Source: JBBKXP01 sp038251315
GTDB lineage: Bacteria; Pseudomonadota; Alphaproteobacteria; Rhodobacterales; Rhodobacteraceae
DNA length: 45,112 bases
Direction: 5' to 3'
Assembly: GCA_038251315.1 (NCBI GenBank)
Contig: JBBSBK010000019.1
Location: 1-45,112, forward strand
The translations under genes and the position numbers were made by a program. The notes below the pieces were generated by a model. The model was not told where the DNA came from. It ran no database searches and was given only the letters and a program-made list of their open reading frames with translations. Shown here piece after piece: positions 7,249-15,388 of this stretch. The first letter of the stretch is position 1; every line of letters starts with the position of its first letter.

Positions 7249-8301
7249 ATGACTGACCGCGCCCCGACCCGTCTGACGATCCGCCAGCCTGATGACTGGC
7301 ATCTGCATCTGCGCGACGCGGCGATGTTGGCCGCAGTCCTGCCCGAAACGGCGCGGCATTTCGGGCGGGCCATCGTGATGCCCAATCTGGTGCCGCCAGT
7401 CGTGACCGGGGCGCAGGCAGCCGCCTACCGCGACCGGATCATGGCAGCACTGCCAGTGGGGAGCGGGTTTCAACCGCTGATGACGCTGTATCTGACCGAG
7501 GCCACCGACCCCGCCGACGTCGCCGCAGCGCATACGGCCGGGATTGCGACTGCTGTCAAACTTTACCCTACCGGGGCGACCACCAATTCAGCCAGCGGTG
7601 TGCGCGATTTTGACAAGGTGCGCCCGGTGCTCGACAAGATGGCCGAGATCGGCATGCCGCTGTGCGTCCACGGCGAAGTCACCGATCCTGCCGTCGACAT
7701 CTTTGACCGAGAGGCGGCGTTCATCGATCGGATTCTGAAACCGCTGCGCAAGAAGGTACCCGACCTCAAAATCATCATGGAGCATGTTACGACACAGGAT
7801 GCCGTCGATTATGTGCGCGACAGTCACAAGAACATGGCCGCGACGATCACCACGCATCACCTCATCATCAACCGCAACCATATCCTCGCCGGCGGGATCC
7901 GGCCGCATTATTACTGCCTGCCCGTCGCCAAGCGCGAGGCGCACCGCGTGGCGCTGGTGCAGGCGGCGGTCAGCGGCGACAAGCGGTTCTTTCTGGGCAC
8001 GGATTCGGCGCCGCACACCGACGCGGGAAAATTGCAGGCCTGCGGTTGTGCGGGCATTTTTTCGGCGACCAATACGCTGTCGTGCATTGCCGAAGTGTTC
8101 GACGCCGCTGGCAAGCTGAAACAACTTGAGGCGTTCGTGTCGCTGAACGGCGCCCGGTTCTACGGGCTTGCCGCGAACGCGGCGTCGATCACGTTGATCA
8201 AAGGCGATCCGGTTACCTATCCGGCGCAAATCGCCACCGCTGACGGCCCGGTGACGCTGTTCGACCCCGGCTTTCCGCTGCATTGGCGGGTTGACGTGTA
8301 G
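7249..8301 (+). CDS. pyrC: Dihydroorotase, class II (PyrC type)
   Basis: PyrC closes carbamoyl-aspartate to dihydroorotate, the third step of pyrimidine synthesis. From the ATG at 7249 the product is 350 aa, as in E. coli. All metal ligands are visible: H18 and H20 (DWHLHLRD), K104, the carbamylated lysine (TAVKLYPTGATTNS), H141 (CVHGEV), H179 (IMEHVTT) and D252 (GTDSAPH). The upstream in-frame TTG at 7243 is an unlikely start. No clear ribosome binding site precedes the ATG, so the mRNA may be leaderless or nearly so. pyrE follows after a 48-base spacer containing a palindromic repeat, so this is a two-gene pyrimidine operon. Confidence 0.96.
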   Translation: MTDRAPTRLTIRQPDDWHLHLRDAAMLAAVLPETARHFGRAIVMPNLVPPVVTGAQAAAYRDRIMAALPVGSGFQPLMTLYLTEATDPADVAAAHTAGIATAVKLYPTGATTNSASGVRDFDKVRPVLDKMAEIGMPLCVHGEVTDPAVDIFDREAAFIDRILKPLRKKVPDLKIIMEHVTTQDAVDYVRDSHKNMAATITTHHLIINRNHILAGGIRPHYYCLPVAKREAHRVALVQAAVSGDKRFFLGTDSAPHTDAGKLQACGCAGIFSATNTLSCIAEVFDAAGKLKQLEAFVSLNGARFYGLAANAASITLIKGDPVTYPAQIATADGPVTLFDPGFPLHWRVDV

Positions 8302-8340
8302 GAGCCTCCGGCGGGAGTTTTATGGCAAAGTGAAGATGAG
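8301..8340 (+). repeat. Dispersed palindromic repeat, copy 1
   Basis: GGAGCCTCCGGCGGGAG followed by TTTTATGGCAAAGTGAAG lies in the pyrC-pyrE spacer. It shares its core with copies at 25298-25354 and 31910-31945. GGAGCCTCCGGCGGGAG can fold as a small hairpin followed by TTTT, so it could act as an attenuator or transcript-stabilising element. Confidence 0.65.
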
Positions 8341-8349
8341 AAGGCGCGC

Positions 8350-9027
8350 ATGATCCCCAGCAGCTATCCCCCGAAAGACGAAATCGCCCGCCTGACAGCA
8401 CGCATGCTGATCGAGATTGGTGCGATCGATTTCAACGCCCGCGACCCCTTTACCCATGCCAGCGGCAAACAGGCGCCGACTTATGTGGATTGCCGCAAGC
8501 TGATTTCCTATCCGCGCATCCGGTCGACGCTGATGGATTTTTTGACTATCAGTGTCATGCGCGAAGCCGGGTTCGAGGCGTTCGACAACATCGCGGGCGG
8601 CGAAACGGCGGGGATACCCTTTGCCGCACTGGTCGCCGAACGGTTGGCCCTGCCAATGACTTATGTACGCAAGAAACCAAAGGGATACGGGCGTAATGCG
8701 CGGATCGAAGGGGTGATGACCGCGGGTCAGCGCGTTCTGCTGGTCGAGGATCTGACGACCGATGGCGGCAGCAAACTTTCGTTCGTCGATGCGATCCGCG
8801 AGACCGGGGCGACCTGCAACGCGACGGCGGTGATTTTCTATTATGGCATCTTTGACGGCGTTCAAGCCGCTCTGGCCGATCACGGCGTTCAGTTGATCCA
8901 CCTGTGCACCTGGTGGGACGTTCTGGCCGAGGCCAAGGTGCGGCAAGCCTATGACGATGAAACGCTTTCGGGGGTCGAGGCGTATCTGCGCAATCCCGCC
9001 GGTTGGGAAGCGACACGAACGACCTGA
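8350..9027 (+). CDS. pyrE: Orotate phosphoribosyltransferase
   Basis: PyrE joins orotate and PRPP to make orotidine 5'-phosphate, the fifth step of pyrimidine synthesis. The 225-aa protein carries the flexible-loop segment TYVRKKPKGYGRNARIEG and the PRPP-binding loop RVLLVEDLTTDGGSK, where acidic residues bind the phosphoribosyl group. FTHASGKQAPTYVDCRKLIS is the N-terminal signature. GAAGG lies 5 bases before the ATG. It belongs with pyrC upstream, and dnaB begins after a 230-base spacer. Confidence 0.96.
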   Translation: MIPSSYPPKDEIARLTARMLIEIGAIDFNARDPFTHASGKQAPTYVDCRKLISYPRIRSTLMDFLTISVMREAGFEAFDNIAGGETAGIPFAALVAERLALPMTYVRKKPKGYGRNARIEGVMTAGQRVLLVEDLTTDGGSKLSFVDAIRETGATCNATAVIFYYGIFDGVQAALADHGVQLIHLCTWWDVLAEAKVRQAYDDETLSGVEAYLRNPAGWEATRTT

Positions 9028-9167
9028 GAAATGTTTGTCGGGACCTGTGGGCAAAAACATCCCCAGAATCGTGGCGGCGGTGCGGATGTTGTGGTAGCGT
9101 TGTCAAATGTCGCCAAATCTGGGGCAGGCCGCAGCTAATTCAACTGTCCACCGTGTTTTCCCGGCCT

Positions 9168-9176
9168 TTATCCACA
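9168..9176 (+). promoter_or_regulatory. DnaA-box consensus match upstream of dnaB
   Basis: TTATCCACA matches the bacterial DnaA-box consensus TTAT(A/C)CACA exactly. TTATCACGA at about 9181 is a weaker neighbour, and TGTGGGCAA near 9046 is a diverged match on the other strand. The 230-base spacer between pyrE and dnaB holds no gene. A -10-like TGATAAT at 9234-9240 lies close before the dnaB ATG. The cluster may mean that DnaA controls dnaB. One exact box alone does not mark an origin. Confidence 0.5.
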
Positions 9177-9257
9177 AGGTTATCACGATAGCGCGGCGGG
9201 GTTGCTTTGACTAAGACCTCAGGCGGGACAGGCTGATAATTCGGGCAGGGCAAAACG

Positions 9258-10751
9258 ATGAACGAGATCGCGACATTCAACGCAACCGGCACCAACGTGG
9301 CCGATGCCGACACGATGCCCCATGCCATCGAGGCTGAACAGCAACTGCTGGGCGCGATCCTGACCAACAATGACATCTACGACCGGATCGCCGGGATCAT
9401 CGGGCCAAAACATTTCTATGACCCGGTCCATGCGCGGATATTCGAAACCGCCGCGGCCCGGATCGGGCGCAACGCGCTCGCCAGTCCGGTGACGCTCAAG
9501 GCATTTCTCGAGGATGATGCGGGGCTCAAGGAACTGGGCGGGCCGGCCTACCTTGTGCGGCTTGCGGGGTCGGCAATCTCGGCCTTTGCGGCCCGTGATT
9601 ATGCGCAGATGATCTATGACCTGTCGGTGCGGCGCGAACTGATGCGGGTAGGCCGCGACATCACCGCCAAGGCAGCCCGCGTCAACGTCGACAGCGAACC
9701 GCGCGAACAGATCGTCGAGGCCGAACAGGAACTTTACCGGTTGGCCGAGCAGGGCACATCGGAAAGTGGATTTCAAAGCTTTCTCAAGGCGGTAACAGAC
9801 GCTGTGAACGTTGCCAACGCGGCCTACCAGCGTGATGGCGGGTTGTCGGGTGTGTCCACGGGGCTGGTCGATCTGGACAAAAAACTGGGTGGGTTGCACA
9901 AATCCGACCTGCTGATCTTGGCCGGACGTCCATCGATGGGCAAGACGTCGCTGGCGACCAACATCGCGTTCAACGTTACCAAGGCCTATAAAAAGGGCCG
10001 GTTGCAGGATGGCGGCGAGGGTGCTGTGAACGGCGGTGTCGTGGGGTTCTTCAGCCTCGAGATGTCCGCCGAACAGCTTGCTGCGCGGATCCTGTCGGAA
10101 GCCTCCGAAGTGCCCAGCGAGCGAATCCGGCGCGGCGATATGACCGAGGTCGAGTTTCGCCGCTTTGTCGATGCCGCCAAGGCGCTCGAGGCCTGCCCGC
10201 TGTTCATTGACGATACCCCCGCCCTGCCCATCGCCCAGCTTGCCGCCCGTGCGCGGCGGCTGAAACGCACACATGGGCTGGATGTTCTGATGGTCGATTA
10301 TCTGCAACTGGTGCGCGGCACCGGGCGCAGCGAAAACCGCGTCAACGAGATTTCCGAGATCTCGATGGGCCTCAAGGCCATCGCCAAGGAACTGCAGATT
10401 CCGGTGGTCGCCTTGTCGCAGTTGTCGCGCCAGGTCGAAAGCCGCGAGGACAAGCGCCCGCAACTGTCCGACCTGCGCGAATCCGGGTCGATCGAACAGG
10501 ACGCCGATGTGGTCATGTTCGTCTACCGCGAGGAATACTATAAAGAACGCGAAAAGCCGGGCGATCACGAGTTGGAAAAGATGGCCGCCTGGACCACCGA
10601 GATGGAGCATCTGCACGGCAAGGCCGAGGTCATCATCGGCAAGCAGCGGCACGGGCCTATCGGTCATGTCGAGCTGAGTTTCGAGGGGCAGTTCACCCGC
10701 TTTGGCAATCTGGTCAAGCCCTGGCAGCAGAACGGCGACAGTGAGTTCTGA
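9258..10751 (+). CDS. dnaB: Replicative DNA helicase DnaB
   Basis: DnaB is the hexameric 5'-3' helicase of the replication fork. The 497-aa protein has the N-terminal domain (IEAEQQLLGAILTNNDIYD, about 24-120), a linker helix, then the RecA-like motor. Walker A is GRPSMGKTS with K229. GGVVGFFSLEMSAEQLAARI, DVLMVDYLQLVRG (Walker B) and VVALSQLSRQVESREDKRP follow, then LRESGSIEQDADVVMFVYR with the arginine-finger region. All motifs are intact. The ATG has GCAGGG upstream. The stop overlaps the start of the MprF-like gene by 11 bases, so translation is probably coupled, an unusual partner for a replication gene. Confidence 0.97.
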   Translation: MNEIATFNATGTNVADADTMPHAIEAEQQLLGAILTNNDIYDRIAGIIGPKHFYDPVHARIFETAAARIGRNALASPVTLKAFLEDDAGLKELGGPAYLVRLAGSAISAFAARDYAQMIYDLSVRRELMRVGRDITAKAARVNVDSEPREQIVEAEQELYRLAEQGTSESGFQSFLKAVTDAVNVANAAYQRDGGLSGVSTGLVDLDKKLGGLHKSDLLILAGRPSMGKTSLATNIAFNVTKAYKKGRLQDGGEGAVNGGVVGFFSLEMSAEQLAARILSEASEVPSERIRRGDMTEVEFRRFVDAAKALEACPLFIDDTPALPIAQLAARARRLKRTHGLDVLMVDYLQLVRGTGRSENRVNEISEISMGLKAIAKELQIPVVALSQLSRQVESREDKRPQLSDLRESGSIEQDADVVMFVYREEYYKEREKPGDHELEKMAAWTTEMEHLHGKAEVIIGKQRHGPIGHVELSFEGQFTRFGNLVKPWQQNGDSEF

Positions 10752-12387
10752 ACCAACGTCCACGCCCCGTCCGCGCTGGTGGCTGCATATCCTTGCTATT
10801 GCCCTGTTCGTTGAACGCTGGGCGCATATCATCATCGCGCTGCTGGTGCTGGCAGGGGGTCTTGCCCTGATGTTCTCGGGCGCCGTGCCCGAAACCAGCT
10901 GGCGGCGCGCTGTGGTGCGCGACATCCTCCCCCTGCCTTTTGCCGAGGCATCGCATCTGTCGGCCAGTCTGGCCGGCCTGGCGCTGGTTGTGCTGGCGCG
11001 CGGTCTGGCGCTGCGGATGGCGCAGGCGCGAATCGTGGCGATGGGGATCCTGCTGGCGGGCGCTATCTTTGCGCTGGCCAAGGGGCTGGATTGGGAAGAA
11101 GCGCTGCTGTTGCTCGCCACGGCGGCTGTGCTGTGGCTGGCGCGGGGCAGTTTCTACCGGCGCGGCGACTGGCGCAGCTTTCGCCCGAGCGCAGCCTGGA
11201 TGGTGCTGGTGGCATTGACCCTGCTGGCGGTCGCCGCTGTCGGATTCCTGGGGTATGGCAACGTCGCCTATCGGTCGGAACTCTGGTGGCGGTTCGCATG
11301 GTATGGCGATGCGCCACGATTTCTGCGGGCGACCCTTGCACTGACGCTTGCCGTCGCCGTGCTGGGCCTCGATCGGCTGGTCAACCGCCCCCTGCGCGGG
11401 CGCGGCGTATCGGAACCGCTGTCCGATGCGGCAGCGGCACTGGTCGCCGCCTGCCCGGACAGCATCATGCAGGTAGCCCATCTGGGCGACAAGCAGACGC
11501 TGTTATCTCCGGACGGCGACGCCGCCCTGTTCTATGCGGCCGCGGGTGGATCGTGGGTTTGTTTGAGCGGTCCGATCGGGGATCCGAAAGCGGCCGACGA
11601 TCTGTTGTGGACCTTTGTGGAAAACGCCGACCGGGCAGGCATGCGCCCGGTTTTCTATGCTGTCGAACCGGCGGGCATCATGCGCCTGCTCGATTTCGGT
11701 CACGCGATCCTGAAAACCGGCGAAGTGGCGCGGGTCGATCTGCCAGCCTTCAGCCTCGACGGGCCGGATCGCAAGGATCTGCGTTATGCCCGATCCCGCG
11801 CCACCCGCGACGGGCCGCGGTTCGCCCTGTTGCGACGGGCCGACGTGCCGGCGCACCTGCCTGATCTGCAAGCGATTTCGGATCACTGGCTGACCCAGCA
11901 CGGCGGGCGCGAAAAGGGGTTTTCGCTGGGCCGTTACGACCCTTCTTACCTTTCACATTTCGACCTTGCGGTGATCTGGCAAGACGACCGAATCGTCGCC
12001 TTTGCCAACCTTTGGCGTGGCGCCGACAAGGCGGAGATGGCCATCGACCTGATGCGTCACCTGCCCGACCTGTCGCCGGTCCTCATGGATTTCCTGATGA
12101 CCGAGGCGATCCTGCTGGCGCAGGCCGAAGGCTACCGCTGGTTCAACTTGGGCGGTGCGCCGCTGGCGGGCCTGCGGGATCATCCGCTTGCATCGACGTG
12201 GAACCGGATCGGCACCCTGATCTATCGGCGCGGCGACGATTTTTACAGTTTCGAAGGATTGAGCGCCTTCAAACGCAAGTTCGGCCCCGTATGGACGCCG
12301 CGCTATGTCACCTGCCCCGGCGGCATGTCGCTGTTTCGCACCCTGATCGATGTAACTCTACTGATCTCGCGTCCGCCGCGCCGCTGA
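10741..12387 (+). CDS. MprF-like membrane protein with DUF2156 aminoacyltransferase domain
   Basis: MprF proteins transfer an amino acid from tRNA to phosphatidylglycerol and flip the product. I start this 548-aa protein at the GTG at 10741. The frame is open to 10702 but lies inside dnaB. Residues 15-220 hold about six membrane helices (LHILAIALFVERWAHIIIAL, LAGLALVVLARGLAL and so on). About 245-530 form the soluble domain, with DAALFYAAAGGSWVCLSGPI, RPVFYAVEPAG, KGFSLGRYDPSYLSHFDLAV, GYRWFNLGGAPLAGL and YSFEGLSAFKRKFGPVW, typical of DUF2156 (GNAT-like). Full MprF has about 14 helices and 840 residues, so this form keeps the synthase half and lacks most of the flippase. The amino acid and lipid used cannot be told. 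alr follows 58 bases later. Confidence 0.85.
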   Translation: MSSEPTSTPRPRWWLHILAIALFVERWAHIIIALLVLAGGLALMFSGAVPETSWRRAVVRDILPLPFAEASHLSASLAGLALVVLARGLALRMAQARIVAMGILLAGAIFALAKGLDWEEALLLLATAAVLWLARGSFYRRGDWRSFRPSAAWMVLVALTLLAVAAVGFLGYGNVAYRSELWWRFAWYGDAPRFLRATLALTLAVAVLGLDRLVNRPLRGRGVSEPLSDAAAALVAACPDSIMQVAHLGDKQTLLSPDGDAALFYAAAGGSWVCLSGPIGDPKAADDLLWTFVENADRAGMRPVFYAVEPAGIMRLLDFGHAILKTGEVARVDLPAFSLDGPDRKDLRYARSRATRDGPRFALLRRADVPAHLPDLQAISDHWLTQHGGREKGFSLGRYDPSYLSHFDLAVIWQDDRIVAFANLWRGADKAEMAIDLMRHLPDLSPVLMDFLMTEAILLAQAEGYRWFNLGGAPLAGLRDHPLASTWNRIGTLIYRRGDDFYSFEGLSAFKRKFGPVWTPRYVTCPGGMSLFRTLIDVTLLISRPPRR

Positions 12388-12445
12388 TGTGTCGCTGGGT
12401 TTTGTCCCCTTGCCGCCTCTGCACCCGCCTGTCAAAAGGTCCGGC

Positions 12446-13483
12446 ATGACGACGGGCACCCTTTCTATCAACCTTGACGCGCTGGTCGCCAACTGGCGTG
12501 CCTTGGATGCCATGTCGGCCGGACAGACGGGCGCCGTGGTTAAAGCCGATGGCTATGGTCTGGACGCCGCACATGTCGCGCGGGCACTGGGGCGTGCGGG
12601 TTGCACCCATTTCTTTGTTGCCTTTGCCGAAGAAGGCGCGACCCTGCGGCAGGCCATCGGCCCGAACCCGCGTATTTCCGTGATGTCGGGCCACATGCGC
12701 GGCGATACCGACATGATCGCGGATATGGGCCTGACGCCGATGTTGTCGTCCGTCGACCAACTGACCCGGCATTTCGAGGCGCTGCCGGGCCATGCGTTTG
12801 GCCTGCAACTTGACACGGGTATGAACCGATTGGGAATGGAATGGTCGGAATGGGCCGCCGTCGCGCAGGTGGCACTTGAACAGCGCCCGGTGCTGGTGAT
12901 GTCGCATCTGGCCTGCGCCGATGACCCCGATCATCCGATGAATGCCTATCAATTGGATGTGTTCCACCAGATGACTGACGGGATCAGCGTGCCGCGTTCG
13001 CTGGCCGCGACCGGTGGTATTCTGCTGGGCCCCGATTATCATTTCGACCTGACCCGCCCCGGCATCGGTCTGTATGGCGGCCAGCCGTTTGCCGACGCCC
13101 GCCCTGTGGTGCAGTTCGATCTGCCCGTGGTGCAGTTGCGGGATCTGGATGTGGGCGAGGTCGTGGGTTACAGCAATGCATGGCAGGCGGAGCGGCCGAC
13201 CCGATTGGCCACCGTCGCCGCGGGCTATGCCGACGGGATCCTGCGCAGCCTGACGGGCAAAGTGACGTTGTGGCACGTCGATCAGCCCTGCCCGGTGGTC
13301 GGGCGTGTGTCGATGGACCTGCTGACGGTCGATGTGACCGATCTGGGAGAAGACCCCACCGATCTGACTCTGATCGGCCCGCATCAGTCGGTCGATCAAC
13401 TGGCAGCACTGGCCGGAACCATCGGCTATGAAATCCTCACCTCGCTTGGTCCCCGCCTGAACCGTCGGTTCGCTGCCACATGA
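12446..13483 (+). CDS. alr: Alanine racemase
   Basis: Alr interconverts L- and D-alanine with PLP and supplies D-Ala for peptidoglycan. From the ATG at 12446 (AAAAGG 6 bases upstream) it has 345 aa. PLP binds K33 in AVVKADGYGLDA, and the second catalytic base is Y242 in VVGYSNAW. LDTGMNRLG, RPGIGLYGG and GRVSMDLLTVDVTDLG are also present. The frame opens 57 bases earlier at 12389, but no ribosome site precedes that point. The stop overlaps the next ATG by four bases. The placement between an MprF-like gene and an Mla-type transporter makes an envelope-building operon. Confidence 0.95.
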   Translation: MTTGTLSINLDALVANWRALDAMSAGQTGAVVKADGYGLDAAHVARALGRAGCTHFFVAFAEEGATLRQAIGPNPRISVMSGHMRGDTDMIADMGLTPMLSSVDQLTRHFEALPGHAFGLQLDTGMNRLGMEWSEWAAVAQVALEQRPVLVMSHLACADDPDHPMNAYQLDVFHQMTDGISVPRSLAATGGILLGPDYHFDLTRPGIGLYGGQPFADARPVVQFDLPVVQLRDLDVGEVVGYSNAWQAERPTRLATVAAGYADGILRSLTGKVTLWHVDQPCPVVGRVSMDLLTVDVTDLGEDPTDLTLIGPHQSVDQLAALAGTIGYEILTSLGPRLNRRFAAT

Positions 13484-14253
13484 ACTTTCTGGCGCGGATC
13501 GGCGCGGCGGCTCTGGCGATGCTGGCGGGTGTCGGACGTCTGGTGATCTTTGCTGCGGAAACCCTGTCACACCTGTTTCGCCCGCCGTTCTATCCGCGCG
13601 AATTCGGACATGCGCTGATCCAGATCGGGTTCTTTTCCTTGCCAGTGGTCGGCCTTACCGCGCTGTTCACCGGCGGTGCGCTGGCCTTGCAAATCTACGC
13701 CGGTGGGGCCCGTTTCAGTGCCGAGGCGGTGGTGCCGCAGATCGTGGCCATCGGCATGGTCCGCGAATTGGGTCCGGTTCTGGTCGGGCTGATGATCGCG
13801 GCGCGGGTGACGTCATCCATCGCCGCCGAAATTGCGACGATGAAGGTCACCGAACAGATCGACGCCCTTGTGACGCTGTCGACCCATCCGATGAAATACC
13901 TGACCCTGCCGCGTGTGTTGGCAGCGTTTCTGGTCATGCCCATTCTGGTCGGGATTGGGGACATCATCGGGATTTATGGCGGTTACATCGTCGGGACGCG
14001 GACACTGGGGTTCAACGCTGCCGCCTATCTGCAGAACACGGCGGACTTCCTCGAACTGCGCGATGTGGTGTCGTCGTTGGCAAAAGGTGCCGTGTTCGGC
14101 GTTATCGCCGCCCTGATGGGCTGTTACTACGGGATGCATTCGGACAGGGGCGCGATGGGCGTGGGCCGGGCCACGAAATCATCGGTAGTGGCGGCGGCGG
14201 TGCTGATTCTTGCCGCCAATTTCCTGCTGACGCAAGCGTTCTTTACCGCATGA
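13480..14253 (+). CDS. MlaE-type ABC transporter permease (phospholipid transport)
   Basis: MlaE permeases move phospholipids between the inner and outer membrane with an MlaF ATPase and an MCE-domain (MlaD) partner. The 257-aa protein has about five to six membrane segments and the family core ALFTGGALALQIYAGGARF, IVAIGMVRELGPVLVGLMIA, RVTSSIAAEIATMKVTEQID and THPMKYLTLPRVLAAFLVMP. The ATG overlaps the alr stop (ATGA), and its own stop overlaps the mlaF-like start. No MlaD, MlaC or MlaB gene is beside it, so the MCE partner must be elsewhere or the pair works differently. Confidence 0.92.
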   Translation: MNFLARIGAAALAMLAGVGRLVIFAAETLSHLFRPPFYPREFGHALIQIGFFSLPVVGLTALFTGGALALQIYAGGARFSAEAVVPQIVAIGMVRELGPVLVGLMIAARVTSSIAAEIATMKVTEQIDALVTLSTHPMKYLTLPRVLAAFLVMPILVGIGDIIGIYGGYIVGTRTLGFNAAAYLQNTADFLELRDVVSSLAKGAVFGVIAALMGCYYGMHSDRGAMGVGRATKSSVVAAAVLILAANFLLTQAFFTA

Positions 14254-14996
14254 TCCGCCTGACAGAAGTCCACAAGGCGTTCGGCGCCAATCAGGTTCTG
14301 CGGGGGGCGAATCTGGACGTGCCCAAGGGAACAAGCATGGTGGTGATCGGCGGGTCGGGGACAGGTAAGTCGGTGCTGCTCAAGTGCATCCTTGGGCTGG
14401 TTGTGCCGGATTCCGGGACCATCCAGGTTGATAGCCAGAACGTCACCAACGCGCCCCGCGACGCCTTTCTGGCCCGGTTCGGGATGCTGTTTCAGGGCGG
14501 GGCGCTGTTTGATTCGCTTCCCGTCTGGCAAAACGTCGCGTTCCGCCTGTTACGCGGATCGTTGAAACGGCCCCGCGCCGAGGCGCATGAGATCGCCATC
14601 GCCAAGCTGCGCCGCGTCGGTCTGGGGCCGGATATCGCCGACCGTTTGCCCGCCGAATTGTCGGGGGGGATGCAAAAGCGCGTCGGTCTGGCCCGGGCTA
14701 TCGCTGCCGACCCGGAAATCATCTTTTTTGACGAACCGACCACTGGCCTTGACCCGATCATGGCCGGCGTCATCAACGACCTGATCCGCGAGATCGTGAC
14801 CGAAATGGGGGCCACGGCAGTGACAATCACGCATGACATGAGTTCGGTCAGGGCCATCGCCGACCGGGTGGCGATGTTGCACGGCGGGGTCGTGCGCTGG
14901 ACCGGAGCGATTGCCGACATGGATGCAGCAGGCGATCCTTACGTCGATCAGTTCATCAATGGTCGCGCCGTAGGACCGATCGCGACGCTGCGTTGA
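14250..14996 (+). CDS. MlaF-type ABC transporter ATP-binding protein
   Basis: The 248-aa ATPase powers the overlapping MlaE-type permease. Walker A is GGSGTGKSVLLKC, the Q-loop region is FGMLFQGGALFDSLPVWQNV, the signature is ELSGGMQKRVGLARAI, and Walker B is PEIIFFDEPTTGLDP with the H-loop His in VTITHDMSS. FQGGALFDSLPVWENV-like text and SGGMQKR are typical of the Mla/Ttg2A group rather than other importers. The gene ends the alr-led cluster. No terminator hairpin is obvious after it, and a 392-base spacer follows. Confidence 0.93.
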   Translation: MIRLTEVHKAFGANQVLRGANLDVPKGTSMVVIGGSGTGKSVLLKCILGLVVPDSGTIQVDSQNVTNAPRDAFLARFGMLFQGGALFDSLPVWQNVAFRLLRGSLKRPRAEAHEIAIAKLRRVGLGPDIADRLPAELSGGMQKRVGLARAIAADPEIIFFDEPTTGLDPIMAGVINDLIREIVTEMGATAVTITHDMSSVRAIADRVAMLHGGVVRWTGAIADMDAAGDPYVDQFINGRAVGPIATLR

Positions 14997-15388
14997 CGGG
15001 CGATTCGCGCGACGTGCGGTGTGCAGTCGCCGCATGGTTGTGCGCGTTTTTTCCACAGCACCCAGTCGCCCCCTGAAATTCGAGTGAATCGCAGATTTTG
15101 CGCCGCGCCGCCCGCCGCCTACCCTAATTTGTGGTTGCTGCACGACTGAAGAGAATGCCGCATGCGTCGTCGTGTTTCTGTTTCGGAAACAATCAACAGC
15201 TTTATCCCGGGATTACACGCCAGCCGGCAACCTGATCATGCCGTGCTCATTTTCCCCTTTTATAATAAGCGGTTGTTCGCCTATCGTGATAGTTAATGAG
15301 ATTAAACAAGGGTGTGGCGGAACTCAACGATCAGCCACCGGTTCAACAAAGTTAATCAAAGATGCCACGGGTGCAGGGGAACTCGTCA
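14997..15388. other. Long AT-richer spacer with palindromes, no firm gene
   Basis: This is the longest stretch without a confident gene. The first half is ordinary GC-rich DNA. From about 15170 to 15360 the AT content rises sharply. It holds a perfect -10 hexamer TATAAT at 15261-15266 (no good -35 match), the inverted repeat CTATC-GT-GATAG at 15281-15292 and the perfect 13-base palindrome TTAAT-GAG-ATTAA at 15293-15305. These could be the promoter and operator of the membrane gene at 15389. A 44-codon reading frame also crosses it. Confidence 0.6.
15162..15296 (+). CDS. Possible 44-aa small protein, weakly supported
   Basis: An ATG at 15162 opens 44 codons to a TAA at 15294, with GAAGAGA about 7 bases before it. 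The peptide starts MRRRVSVSETINSF and ends in an aromatic, basic stretch (VLIFPFYNKRLFAYRDS). I recognise no family. Base composition is unlike neighbouring genes, and the frame runs over the TATAAT and the palindromes, so it may be a chance frame or a leader peptide. Confidence 0.2.
   Translation: MRRRVSVSETINSFIPGLHASRQPDHAVLIFPFYNKRLFAYRDS

Noticed and set aside
9219..11120. 633-codon open frame on the minus strand
   Set aside because: It is antisense to dnaB and the MprF-like gene and has no recognisable domain.
15293..15305. TTAATGAGATTAA as a CtrA binding site
   Set aside because: The CtrA consensus is TTAA-N7-TTAA. Here the half-sites are 5 bases apart, so the spacing does not fit.
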